Shown here: piece by piece, positions 44,254 through 53,172 of the stretch | Layout: each line of letters opens with the position of its first letter | Position numbering within the stretch: position 1 is the first letter of the stretch | Origin: TMP-24 sp046348855 | Lineage (GTDB): Bacteria > Pseudomonadota > Alphaproteobacteria > Rhodobacterales > Rhodobacteraceae | NCBI GenBank assembly: GCA_046348855.1 | Contig: JAXMDK010000001.1 | Span: 159,107-223,106, forward strand | Length of the DNA: 64,000 bases | Direction of reading: 5' to 3' | Made by a program: the position numbers and the translations under genes | Notes under the pieces: generated by a model | The model's input: only the letters and a program-made list of their open reading frames with translations | Databases searched by the model: none | Told to the model about the DNA's origin: nothing

Positions 44254-47189
44254 GGATCGCGGGCAAGGGCATCATCGACCGCGGCCGCACGGTGGGGTTC
44301 CGCTTCGATGGCCGCGACTATACCGGCTTTCAGGGCGACACGCTGGCATCGGCGCTGCTGGCCAGCGGCGTGCGGCTTATGGGGCGGTCGTTCAAGTATC
44401 ACCGGCCGCGCGGCGTGGTGACCGCCGGATCGGAGGAGCCTTCGGCGCTGGTGACCGTCGGCCAGGGTGCCGCGCAGGTGCCGAACGTCCGGGCGACGGT
44501 TCAGGAAATCCACGAAGGGCTCGATGCCCGCAGCCAGAACCGCTGGCCGTCGCTGGGCTTCGACCTGATGGAGATGAACGACCTGTTCGCCCCCTTCTTC
44601 GGCGCGGGCTTCTACTACAAGACCTTCATGTGGCCGCGCAGCTTCTGGGAAAAGCTCTACGAACCGGCGATCCGCCGCGCGGCGGGGCTGGGGGCCCTAT
44701 CGGGCAAGCACAACGAAGAGTTGTATGAAAAGGCCTGGGCCTTCTGCGACCTGCTGGTCGTCGGCTCGGGTCCGGCCGGGCTGATGGCGGCGCTGGCCGC
44801 CGGCCGCGCCGGGGCCGAGGTGATCCTGGCCGAGGAGGACGCGGTCTTCGGCGGCCGTCTGAACGGCGAGGTCGAGGAGGTTGGCGGCCGGCCGGGGCAT
44901 CTGTGGGCGTCGGATGTCGTGGCCGAACTGAAGGCCATGCCCAATGTCCGGCTGATGGCGCGCACCACCGTCACCGGCGCCTATGACGGCGGCACCTTCG
45001 GCGCGCTGGAACGGGTCGGGCTGCATCTGGCCAACCCGCCGAAATCGTTGCCGCGCGAATGTTTCTGGCGGATCGTCGCCCGCCGCGCGATCCTGGCCTC
45101 GGGCGCGCAGGAACGGCAGATCGCCTTTCCGTCGAACGACCGGCCCGGCGTGATGACCGCCAGCGCGGTCAGGACTTACCTGAACCGCTGGGGCGTGGCG
45201 ACGGGTCAGAAGGTGGCAATCTTCGCCAACAACGACGACGCCCACCGCACCGCCCGCGACCTTGCCGCCGCCGGTCTGGCGATCACCGCAGTGATCGACG
45301 TGCGCGAGGACGCGCCGCGCGGCGGCGACTGGCCGCTGTTCGCCGGCGCGCAGGTCGTCGCCACGCGGGGCCGCAACGGCCTGCGCGAAGTCACCATCCG
45401 CCGGACGAGCGGCGCGGACGTCACCGTCGCCGCCGACTGCCTGGCGGTGTCGGGCGGCTGGAACCCGGCACTGCATCTGGCCTGCCACATGAACGGCCGT
45501 CCCGTCTGGCGCGAGGATATCGCCGCCTTCGTGCCGCAGCCGGGCATGGTTCCCGGCTTGTCGGTGGCGGGCGCGGCAAGCGGGGCGATGTCCACCTCGG
45601 CCGCCCTGGCCGAGGGACTGGCCCGCGCCACCGAGGCGCTGCGCGACCTCGGCCGGGACGTGCCGCAGGTGGACCTGCCGCAGGCCGAGAACGGCGGCTG
45701 CCGCCTAAGGGCCTATTGGGAGGTCCCGGACGCACAGGGACGCGCCTGGCTCGACTTTGCCAATGACGTGACCACCAAGGACGTCCGGCAGGCGGCGCAG
45801 GAAGGTTACCGCTCGGTCGAGCATATGAAGCGGTACACGACGCAGGGCATGGCGCCCGACCAGGGCAAGAATTCCAGCGTCGCGTCGCTCGCGGTGCTGG
45901 CCGACGCCACCGCCCGCACCATCGCCGAAACCGGGATCACCACCTTCCGCCCGCCCTACACCCCGATCTCGATTGCCGCGCTTGGCGCCGGCGGGCAGGG
46001 CAAGAGCTTTGCGCCGCAGCGGTTCACCACCTCGCACAAGGCCGCGACTGAACGCGGCGCGCCGATGATCGAGGCCGGCCTCTGGTATCGGCCTTCGTAT
46101 TTCCCCCGTCCGGGAGAAACCAGTTGGCGGCAGTCCTGCGACCGCGAGGTCATGGCGGTGCGCAACCGGGTCGGTATCTGCGATGTCTCGACCCTCGGCA
46201 AGATCGAGATTCAGGGACCGGACGCCGGGCGCTTTCTCGATCTGGTCTATACCAACACCTTCTCGACGCTCGCGCCCGGCCGGGTGCGCTATGGGCTGAT
46301 GCTGCGCGAAGACGGCATGGTGATGGACGACGGCACCACCGCCTGCCTGGCGCCGGGTCATTACCAGATGACCACGACCACCGCCGCGGCTGGGCAGGTC
46401 ATGCGCCATCTCGATTTCGTGCAGCAGGCCTTCTGCCGCGACTGGAAGGTGCGGGCCATTTCGGTGACCGAACAATGGGCGCAATTCGCCGTCGCCGGGC
46501 CGCTGGCGCGCGAACTGCTGAACTCGATCCTCGACGCGCCGATCGACCGCGAGGCTTTCCCGTTCCTGTCCTGTGGCACCGTCCGGGTCGGCGGGGTCGA
46601 GGCGCGGCTCTACCGCATTTCCTTCTCGGGCGAGCTTGGCTTCGAGATCGCCGTGCCCGCCCGCTATGGCGAGCCGCTCTACCGCGATCTGGTGGCGCGG
46701 GCCGAAAGCCTGGGCGGCTGCGCCTACGGGATGGAGGCGCTGAACGTCCTGCGGGTGGAAAAGGGCTTCATCACCCATGCCGAGATTCACGGCCGCGTCA
46801 CCGCGTTCGACATCGGACTGCAGGGAATGGTCAGCACCAAGAAGGATTGCATCGGCAAGACCGCCAGCCAGCGCCCCGGCCTGACCGGACCCGAGCGCGA
46901 GCAACTGGTGGGGCTGAAGCCGATGGCGCCGGAAAAGGCCTTCGGCGCCGGGGCGCATCTGTTCGATCCGGGCGCGGCCCCGGTGCGCGAAAACGATCAG
47001 GGCTATGTGACCTCGGTCGCCTGGTCGCCGACGCTGTCGACCCATCTGGGCCTGGCCTTCCTGAAGAACGGCCGTGCGCGGCATGGCCAGTCGGTCCGGC
47101 TGGTCGACCATCTGCGCGGCACCGACATTCCCTGTGAAGTCATCAACCCGATCTTCTTTGACCCCGAGGGAGGGCGCGCCCGTGGCTAA
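44250..47189 (+). CDS. soxA: Sarcosine oxidase subunit alpha
   Basis: 979 residues. An N-terminal ferredoxin-like/DUF region, then a nucleotide-binding LLVVGSGPAGLMAALAAGRAG around 167-187, and a C-terminal aminomethyltransferase (GcvT-like) half from about 600 on, containing LVYTNTFSTLAPGRVRYGLM. Length is typical. Binds NAD+ and folate; works with SoxB/D/G. Its last bases overlap the soxG start. Confidence 0.97.
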   Translation: MRIAGKGIIDRGRTVGFRFDGRDYTGFQGDTLASALLASGVRLMGRSFKYHRPRGVVTAGSEEPSALVTVGQGAAQVPNVRATVQEIHEGLDARSQNRWPSLGFDLMEMNDLFAPFFGAGFYYKTFMWPRSFWEKLYEPAIRRAAGLGALSGKHNEELYEKAWAFCDLLVVGSGPAGLMAALAAGRAGAEVILAEEDAVFGGRLNGEVEEVGGRPGHLWASDVVAELKAMPNVRLMARTTVTGAYDGGTFGALERVGLHLANPPKSLPRECFWRIVARRAILASGAQERQIAFPSNDRPGVMTASAVRTYLNRWGVATGQKVAIFANNDDAHRTARDLAAAGLAITAVIDVREDAPRGGDWPLFAGAQVVATRGRNGLREVTIRRTSGADVTVAADCLAVSGGWNPALHLACHMNGRPVWREDIAAFVPQPGMVPGLSVAGAASGAMSTSAALAEGLARATEALRDLGRDVPQVDLPQAENGGCRLRAYWEVPDAQGRAWLDFANDVTTKDVRQAAQEGYRSVEHMKRYTTQGMAPDQGKNSSVASLAVLADATARTIAETGITTFRPPYTPISIAALGAGGQGKSFAPQRFTTSHKAATERGAPMIEAGLWYRPSYFPRPGETSWRQSCDREVMAVRNRVGICDVSTLGKIEIQGPDAGRFLDLVYTNTFSTLAPGRVRYGLMLREDGMVMDDGTTACLAPGHYQMTTTTAAAGQVMRHLDFVQQAFCRDWKVRAISVTEQWAQFAVAGPLARELLNSILDAPIDREAFPFLSCGTVRVGGVEARLYRISFSGELGFEIAVPARYGEPLYRDLVARAESLGGCAYGMEALNVLRVEKGFITHAEIHGRVTAFDIGLQGMVSTKKDCIGKTASQRPGLTGPEREQLVGLKPMAPEKAFGAGAHLFDPGAAPVRENDQGYVTSVAWSPTLSTHLGLAFLKNGRARHGQSVRLVDHLRGTDIPCEVINPIFFDPEGGRARG

Positions 47190-47730
47190 GCTCATCGCCA
47201 AGTCCGCGACCGAGGACATCCTGCCCGTGACCGTGGGCGGCCTGACCCTGTCCGACGCCACGCCGAAGCGGCTGGTCGCCATCGCGCCTTGGCCGGGGTC
47301 GGCCCCGGCCGCGGCGAAGGCGTTGCAGGCGATGGGGCTGGACTGGCCGTCGCCCGACCGGGCGGCCAAGGGCGCCAAGGGCGTCTGCCTGTGGTCGGGC
47401 CGCGATCAGGCCTTCCTGGCCGATGTTGCCCCGCCGCCGGCGCTGGCCGAGGCGGCGGCACTGACCGACCTGTCGGATGGCTGGGTGGCGCTGAAGCTTA
47501 GCGGGCCGGCTGCCGCCGCCGCGCTGGCGCGGTTGGTGGCCATCGACCTGTCGGCCACCGCCTTTCCCGAAGGGGCGACCGCCCGCACCGGGCTTGGCCA
47601 CATGATGGCGCTGGTCCATCGATCCTCGCCGCGGTCCTTCACGATCTATGTCTTCCGTTCGATGGCCGCCTCGGCGGCGCATGAAATTGAACTGGCGATG
47701 CAGTCCCAGGCGGCGCGCGCGTCTGCCTGA
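47182..47730 (+). CDS. soxG: Sarcosine oxidase subunit gamma
   Basis: 182 residues from a GTG start at 47182, overlapping the end of soxA, with GAGGGAGG upstream. LKLSGPAAAAALARLVAIDL and HMMALVHRSSPRSFTIYVFRSMAASAAHEIE are typical of SoxG. Last gene of the sox operon; dnaG follows 45 bases later. Confidence 0.92.
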   Translation: MAKLIAKSATEDILPVTVGGLTLSDATPKRLVAIAPWPGSAPAAAKALQAMGLDWPSPDRAAKGAKGVCLWSGRDQAFLADVAPPPALAEAAALTDLSDGWVALKLSGPAAAAALARLVAIDLSATAFPEGATARTGLGHMMALVHRSSPRSFTIYVFRSMAASAAHEIELAMQSQAARASA

Positions 47731-47775
47731 GCGCAAGGGGCAGACAGTCCCGCCCGGCTGGGTTAGAAAGGCCCC

Positions 47776-49746
47776 ATGAGCCTGCCCCCCGGATTCCTTG
47801 ACGAACTGCGCACCCGCGTGACGCTGTCGCGCGTGGTCGGGCGCAAGGTGACTTGGGATCAGCGCAAATCGAACCAGGCCAAGGGCGATCTCTGGGCGCC
47901 CTGTCCGTTCCACCAGGAAAAGACCGCCTCGTTCCACGTCGACGATCGCAAGGGCTACTATTACTGCTTCGGCTGCCACCAGAAGGGCGACGCCGTGTCC
48001 TTCCTGCGCGAGACCGAGAACCTGTCGTTCATGGAGGCGGTCGAGGTCCTGGCCCGCGAGGCCGGGATGCAGATGCCCGCCGCCGATCCGCGCGCCGCCG
48101 AAGCCGCCGACCGGCGCAGCGAACTGGCCAGGGTGATGGAGGCGGCGGTCGGCTTCTACCGGCTGCAACTGCGCACCGCCGCCGGGGCGCGGGCGCGCGC
48201 CTATCTCGACGGGCGCAAGATGTCGGAGGCCGCCCGCGACCGGTTCGAGATCGGCTTTGCCCCCGAGGGCTGGCAGGCGCTGTGGGACGAACTGAAGGGC
48301 AGGGGTATCGCCGACGACCTGATTTTGGGCGCCGGTCTGGCCCGGCCCAGCCAGCAGGGCAAGGCCCCCTACGACACGTTCCGCAACCGCATCATCTATC
48401 CGATCCGCGACGCGCGCGGCCGCTGCATCGCGTTCGGCGGGCGGGCAATGGACCCCAATGACAGCGCCAAGTATCTGAATTCGCCGGAAACCGAACTTTT
48501 CGACAAGGGCCGCAGCCTCTACAACCACGGCCCGGCGCGCGACGCCTGCGCCAAGGGCCGGCCGCTGATCGTCGCCGAAGGCTACATGGACGTGATCGCG
48601 CTGGTCGAGGCCGGGTTCACCGGCGCGGTCGCGCCCTTGGGCACCGCGATCACCGAGGATCAGTTGCGGCTTCTGTGGCGGCTGTCGCCCGAGCCGCTGA
48701 TCATGCTCGACGGCGATACCGCCGGCATCCGCGCGGCGCTGCGGCTGATCGACCTGGCCCTGCCGCTGCTCGAGGCCGGCAACGGCCTGCGCTTCGTGGT
48801 CCTGCCCGAGGGGATGGACCCCGACGACCTGATCCGCGCCCGCGGGGCCGCCGCCATGCAGGCGGCCATCGACGGGGCCGAGCCGATGGTGCGGCTTCTG
48901 TGGCGCCGCGAGACCGAAGGAAAGGTGCTCGACAGCCCCGAACGGCGGGTGGCGCTGGACCGCAACCTGCGCACGGTGCTGAAGCGCATCGCCGATCCGT
49001 CGATCCGCGCCCATTACGGCGACGCGATCCGCGAGCTTCGCCAGGAACTGTTCGGCCAGCGCCGCGATGCCCGGCCGGCCACCGGCCCGATGGCGCCCGG
49101 CATGGCCCGGCCGCGCCGGGGCGCGCCGCCCTTACCAGTGGCCCCCCTTGCCGCCACCCGCCAATCGCTGCTGGGCCGCACCGACGCGGGCCGGGTTGAC
49201 GAGCAGTTGCGCGAAGCCATGATCCTGGCGATCTGCGCGACGCACCCCAACCTCGTCCCCGAACTGGAAAGCCAGCTGGACCGCGTGCCGATGACCGGGC
49301 CGGGCCATGCCGACCTGCGCGACGCGATCCTGCGGGCCGCGCACGACGGCCTGCCCGCCGACTGCCCGCCCGCCCTCTTCCGGCGAAAAATCGGCGACCC
49401 GGCCCAGGATACGCTTGAAAAGATCCTGTCGCTTCCCCACGTGCAGATCGCCCCTCCGGTCCGCAATGCCGACAATCATGATCTGGCGCGCAATTGCCTG
49501 GCCGAGGAAGTGGCCAAACTTCAGGCGCGGCGCGGCGCCGAAGCTGAAATCGAGGAGGCGATGGAAGACCTGACCGGGCTTGCCGACGAGGGCCTGACCT
49601 GGCGCCTGCATCAGGCGGCCGAGGCGCGCCATCGGGCGGAACGGTCGAAGCTGGATGATCACGCCGAGATGGGCGAAGACCGTGCCGCACTTTCGGCCGA
49701 GCTTCAGCGCATGATCGACACAGCCATCTGGCAGAAGAAACGCTGA
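47776..49746 (+). CDS. dnaG: DNA primase
   Basis: 656 residues. Zinc ribbon C43-H46-C64-C67 (CPFHQEKT...CFGCHQKGD), TOPRIM core with VAEGYMDVIAL and LDGDTAG, and a C-terminal helicase-binding region. Immediately upstream of rpoD, the usual alphaproteobacterial order. Confidence 0.98.
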   Translation: MSLPPGFLDELRTRVTLSRVVGRKVTWDQRKSNQAKGDLWAPCPFHQEKTASFHVDDRKGYYYCFGCHQKGDAVSFLRETENLSFMEAVEVLAREAGMQMPAADPRAAEAADRRSELARVMEAAVGFYRLQLRTAAGARARAYLDGRKMSEAARDRFEIGFAPEGWQALWDELKGRGIADDLILGAGLARPSQQGKAPYDTFRNRIIYPIRDARGRCIAFGGRAMDPNDSAKYLNSPETELFDKGRSLYNHGPARDACAKGRPLIVAEGYMDVIALVEAGFTGAVAPLGTAITEDQLRLLWRLSPEPLIMLDGDTAGIRAALRLIDLALPLLEAGNGLRFVVLPEGMDPDDLIRARGAAAMQAAIDGAEPMVRLLWRRETEGKVLDSPERRVALDRNLRTVLKRIADPSIRAHYGDAIRELRQELFGQRRDARPATGPMAPGMARPRRGAPPLPVAPLAATRQSLLGRTDAGRVDEQLREAMILAICATHPNLVPELESQLDRVPMTGPGHADLRDAILRAAHDGLPADCPPALFRRKIGDPAQDTLEKILSLPHVQIAPPVRNADNHDLARNCLAEEVAKLQARRGAEAEIEEAMEDLTGLADEGLTWRLHQAAEARHRAERSKLDDHAEMGEDRAALSAELQRMIDTAIWQKKR

Positions 49747-49803
49747 CCGGACCGCGCGCCCGCCACTGTGATTCGCGCGCGCGATTCGCTAGAACCCGAT
49801 AAC

Positions 49804-49826
49804 GCGATTCGCCGCCGGCGAATCGC
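49804..49826. promoter_or_regulatory. 23-base palindrome in the dnaG-rpoD gap
   Basis: Two perfect 11-base arms (GCGATTCGCCG and its complement) around one C, ending 23 bases before the rpoD start. The heptamer GATTCGC also occurs in direct orientation at 49770 and 49783, so four copies lie in about 60 bases. It can be a dnaG terminator, an rpoD leader hairpin, or an operator. Confidence 0.5.
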
Positions 49827-49849
49827 CTGACCGACCGCAAGGAATCCCA

Positions 49850-51841
49850 ATGGCCGCCAAAGACACCGACGAGCAGAAGCCGGAAACCGAAGAGAACGAA
49901 CATACGCTGGACATGAGTCAGGCGGCGGTCAAGAAGATGATTGCCGACGCGCGCGAGCGGGGCTACATCACCTACGACCAGCTGAACCAGGCGCTGCCGC
50001 CGGAACAAGTGTCCTCCGAACAGATCGAAGACGTGATGTCGATGCTGTCGGAAATGGGCATCAACGTCATCGAGGAAGAAGAGGCCGAGGAAGGCGAGGG
50101 CGGCGCGGTGGTCGAAGCCTCGACCTCGCGCGAAGTGGCGGTCGCCACCGCCTCGGGCGAAACGCTGGACCGCACCGACGATCCGGTGCGCATGTACCTG
50201 CGCGAGATGGGATCGGTCGAGCTTCTGTCGCGCGAGGGCGAGATCGCCATCGCCAAGCGGATCGAGGCCGGGCGCAACACCATGATCGCGGGCCTCTGCG
50301 AAAGCCCTCTGACCTTTCAGGCGATCACCATCTGGCGCGACGAACTTCTGAACGAAGACATCCTCCTGCGCGACGTCATCGACCTTGAGGCCACCTTCGG
50401 CCGGTCGCTCGACGGCGAGGGAGAGCTGGACGGCCCGGTCATCGACGAGGTCGACGTCACCGCCGCCGCCGCCCCGCGCCGCGAGGCCGGCGCCGAAGAG
50501 CCCGAGCTTGACGCTGACGGCAATCCGATCCTGCGGGCCGAGGACGAGGACGAGGATGACGACGCCTCGAACATGTCGCTGGCCGCGATGGAATCGGCGC
50601 TGAAGCCCAAGGTCTTGGAAACGCTGGAAATCATCGCCCGCGACTATGGCAGCCTGGCCGAGATGCAGGATCTGCGCATGTCGGCGACGCTGAACGAGGA
50701 CGGTTCGTTCACCAAGGCCGACGAGGAAGCCTATCAGAAGCTGCGGTCGGAAATCGTGCTGCTGGTCAACGAACTGCACCTGCACAACAACCGCATCGAG
50801 GCGCTGATCGACCAGCTGTACGGCATCAACCGCAAGATCATGCAGCTGGACAGCGGCATGGTGAAGCTGGCCGACGCCGCCCGCATCAACCGCCAGGAAT
50901 TCATCCAGGAGTATCGCGGACGCGAACTTGACCCCGCCTGGCTGGACCGCATGTCGCAGAAGTCCGGGCGCGGCTGGCAGGCGCTGATCGAGAAGAGCCG
51001 CGACAAGCTGGAAGACATCCGCGCCGAAATGGCCAAGGTCGGCCAGTATGTCGGCGTCGACATCGCCGAGTTCCGCCGGATCGTCAACCAGGTCCAGAAG
51101 GGCGAGAAGGAAGCCCGTCAGGCCAAGAAGGAAATGGTCGAGGCCAACCTGCGGCTGGTCATCTCGATCGCCAAGAAATACACGAACCGCGGCCTGCAAT
51201 TCCTTGATCTCATTCAGGAAGGCAACATCGGCCTGATGAAGGCCGTCGACAAGTTCGAATACCGCCGCGGCTACAAGTTCTCGACCTATGCGACCTGGTG
51301 GATCAGGCAGGCGATCACGCGCTCGATCGCCGATCAGGCCCGCACCATCCGCATCCCGGTCCACATGATCGAGACGATCAACAAGCTGGTCAGGACCGGC
51401 CGCCAGATGCTGCACGAGATCGGCCGCGAACCGACGCCCGAGGAGTTGGCCGAGAAGCTCCAGATGCCGCTGGAAAAGGTCCGCAAGGTGATGAAGATCG
51501 CCAAGGAACCGATTTCGCTGGAAACTCCCATCGGCGACGAGGAAGACAGCCAGCTTGGCGATTTCATCGAGGACAAGAACGCGATCCTGCCGCTCGACAG
51601 CGCCATTCAGGAGAACCTGAAGGAAACGACGACGCGGGTGCTGGCGTCGCTCACCCCGCGCGAGGAACGGGTCCTGCGCATGCGCTTCGGCATCGGCATG
51701 AACACCGACCACACGCTTGAGGAAGTCGGTCAGCAGTTCAGCGTGACGCGCGAACGGATCAGGCAGATCGAGGCGAAGGCCTTGCGGAAGCTGAAGCATC
51801 CGAGCAGGAGCAGGAAGTTGAGGAGCTTCCTGGATCAGTGA
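49850..51841 (+). CDS. rpoD: RNA polymerase sigma factor RpoD (sigma-70)
   Basis: 663 residues. Region 1.1 at the N-terminus, acidic insert (EDEDEDDDA), region 2 (NLRLVISIAKKYTNRGLQFLD, FSTYATWWIRQAITR), region 3 and region 4 (VTRERIRQIEAKALRKLKHP) are all present. The housekeeping sigma factor. A lower-GC membrane gene begins 14 bases after the stop. Confidence 0.99.
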   Translation: MAAKDTDEQKPETEENEHTLDMSQAAVKKMIADARERGYITYDQLNQALPPEQVSSEQIEDVMSMLSEMGINVIEEEEAEEGEGGAVVEASTSREVAVATASGETLDRTDDPVRMYLREMGSVELLSREGEIAIAKRIEAGRNTMIAGLCESPLTFQAITIWRDELLNEDILLRDVIDLEATFGRSLDGEGELDGPVIDEVDVTAAAAPRREAGAEEPELDADGNPILRAEDEDEDDDASNMSLAAMESALKPKVLETLEIIARDYGSLAEMQDLRMSATLNEDGSFTKADEEAYQKLRSEIVLLVNELHLHNNRIEALIDQLYGINRKIMQLDSGMVKLADAARINRQEFIQEYRGRELDPAWLDRMSQKSGRGWQALIEKSRDKLEDIRAEMAKVGQYVGVDIAEFRRIVNQVQKGEKEARQAKKEMVEANLRLVISIAKKYTNRGLQFLDLIQEGNIGLMKAVDKFEYRRGYKFSTYATWWIRQAITRSIADQARTIRIPVHMIETINKLVRTGRQMLHEIGREPTPEELAEKLQMPLEKVRKVMKIAKEPISLETPIGDEEDSQLGDFIEDKNAILPLDSAIQENLKETTTRVLASLTPREERVLRMRFGIGMNTDHTLEEVGQQFSVTRERIRQIEAKALRKLKHPSRSRKLRSFLDQ

Positions 51842-51854
51842 GGGGCGAGGGGTC

Positions 51855-52418
51855 TTGCGCCGATCCGGTGATGCGTGGTCATTGTTTTGGATCGGCGCTT
51901 CCGGCTGTGTGCTGATGATCTCGGGCGCAACCATGATCGCGCTGTCCGGAACCTTCTTGATCGCCAACAATTGGCTTATGAAGGCAGTTGGGCCAACGGT
52001 CCTTGTCGCGGCGCTTTCCGCAGTGTTGGTTCTCCGTGGAGAGCGCACTCGCGCCGGGCACGCGCCACCGCGACCGCCGATTGCCAGTATTTCCAGATTT
52101 GTGCCTGCAGGTCCCTTGGCCGCTTTTGCGGTATTTCTGGCGATCAATTGCGTTGGTCTGTTTGGCTTGCCCTGGGCGATCGCGGTTGCTGCAGAAACAA
52201 CGGTCAGCATTGACACTACGGCATGGATTTCAACCTGCGGATATGGCGGTTGGCGGGGTTCCGTCCGGTATGACAGCTGCATTCGGATTGCCCGGTTTGT
52301 CGGTTGGTTGCCGATCAAAAACGATAATGAGGCTTGGCTGACATCGGTGCCGCAATCCGTTCACATCATTGGCTTGGGTAGCAAGTACGGTGTGTTTGTA
52401 CAGTCGCTTCAGCCGTAG
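51855..52418 (+). CDS. Membrane protein of unknown function behind rpoD
   Basis: 187 residues from a TTG start with GGGGCGAGGGG upstream. Hydrophobic segments near 10-36, 40-60 and 85-112, then a 75-residue domain with two cysteines (ISTCGYGGWRGS and YDSCIRIARF). No family recognised. Clearly lower GC than rpoD, no own promoter visible, and closed by a CCGTAGGGTG hairpin like the lepA-linked island. Confidence 0.6.
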   Translation: MRRSGDAWSLFWIGASGCVLMISGATMIALSGTFLIANNWLMKAVGPTVLVAALSAVLVLRGERTRAGHAPPRPPIASISRFVPAGPLAAFAVFLAINCVGLFGLPWAIAVAAETTVSIDTTAWISTCGYGGWRGSVRYDSCIRIARFVGWLPIKNDNEAWLTSVPQSVHIIGLGSKYGVFVQSLQP

Positions 52419-52440
52419 GGTGCGCTTCAGCGCACCCCAC
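52413..52440 (+). repeat. CCGTAGGGTG hairpin behind the rpoD-linked membrane gene
   Basis: CCGTAGGGTGCGC-TTCA-GCGCACC overlaps the stop codon of the preceding gene. The 7-bp stem GGTGCGC/GCGCACC (52419-52425 with 52430-52436) is perfect. It shares the first ten bases and the layout with the arms at 20146-20220. Confidence 0.7.
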
Positions 52441-52499
52441 TCCGCCCGCCACCCCACCTGTGCTATCCTGCCCGCGGTCCAGCGCGAAAGGAGCCGATC

Positions 52500-52802
52500 A
52501 TGACCGCCATGAACGTCGTGCACATGCGAGTGAAGCCGGGAAAAGAGGACGAATTCATCCGAATCCACCAGGAGTTTCGCGCCAGCTCGATGCCGGGTGG
52601 CCGGAACTTCTGGGTCATGAAGTCGGGCGAACGCAGCTATGTCATCATCGGCGAATGGGACAGTCTCGCGGCGATGGCCGCCGCGCGCCCGGCGATGATC
52701 GGCAACCTCGACAAGCTGCGGCCGATCCTTGAAGATCTGGGCGGCGGGCGGGGCGTGACCGAACCCTGGTCGGGCGAGGTGGCGCTGCACCTGAAGCCCT
52801 AG
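52500..52802 (+). CDS. Antibiotic biosynthesis monooxygenase (ABM) domain protein
   Basis: 100 residues, ferredoxin-like ABM fold: VVHMRVKPGKEDEFIRIHQEF at the start and NFWVMKSGERSYVIIGEWDSLAAMAAARPAM in the middle. Members act as monooxygenases, haem degraders or dimerising small proteins; specific role unknown. AAAGGAG precedes the ATG. A hairpin follows the stop. Confidence 0.85.
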   Translation: MTAMNVVHMRVKPGKEDEFIRIHQEFRASSMPGGRNFWVMKSGERSYVIIGEWDSLAAMAAARPAMIGNLDKLRPILEDLGGGRGVTEPWSGEVALHLKP

Positions 52803-52805
52803 CCT

Positions 52806-52821
52806 CCGCCCGACTGGGCGG
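52806..52821 (+). terminator. Hairpin after the ABM-domain gene
   Basis: CCGCCC-GACT-GGGCGG, 6-bp perfect stem and 4-base loop, starting 4 bases past the stop codon. No T run follows, so it is a weak candidate. Confidence 0.4.
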
Positions 52822-52869
52822 CGTCAGCCGGCGGGGCCGTCCGCCGTGCCGGCGCGCGTTGACCCGGCA

Positions 52870-52904
52870 GCGATGAGCGCCGGCACCTCTGGGTGCGCGC
52901 CGAT
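52870..52904 (-). pseudogene. Remnant resembling the 3' end of the CbiX-like gene
   Basis: 35 bases match 54067-54101, within the CbiX-like gene, at 32 positions by hand alignment. On the minus strand it reads IGAHPEVPALIAA, against IGAHPEVPEFIAA in the intact gene. The rest of the gene is absent here. A duplicated or left-over gene end in an intergenic gap. Confidence 0.5.
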
Positions 52905-52974
52905 GACGTTCGCCGCTTTCGCCTGTTGTGACCTGCGCCCGGGCAATGTCCAAGACGGGGGGCCATCGCCCCGT

Positions 52975-53075
52975 GCGGAAACGTTTGGAACGGCCAAGGA
53001 CCCCTTTGGCCTGCGCGCGCACTGCGACCGACCGGACCGGGTGCATGCCACCGGCACGTCACCTTTCGGTCCTTT
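52975..53075. repeat. Decayed third copy of the dispersed intergenic repeat
   Basis: Contains CCCCTTTGGCC followed by GCGC, then GACCGGGTG-CAT-GCCACCGGC-ACGTC, matching the second-hairpin region of copies 1 and 2 with several changes that spoil the stem. The first hairpin and the tail are not recognisable. It lies in the 370-base gap between the ABM gene and the SH3 gene; no gene was found in that gap. Confidence 0.5.
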
Positions 53076-53172
53076 GGCGCCTGCCCCCGGGGGGGCGCTG
53101 CCGGAATTCCCGTTGACCGAATCCCTCGCACGGGCGCAGCCTGCCCCCAGCAGCAGCTCGAAAGGTCATGCC

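Noticed and set aside
48701..52318. Long open frame of about 1205 codons on the minus strand
   Set aside because: It lies opposite dnaG, rpoD and the membrane gene and has the composition of an antisense shadow; no domain is recognisable.
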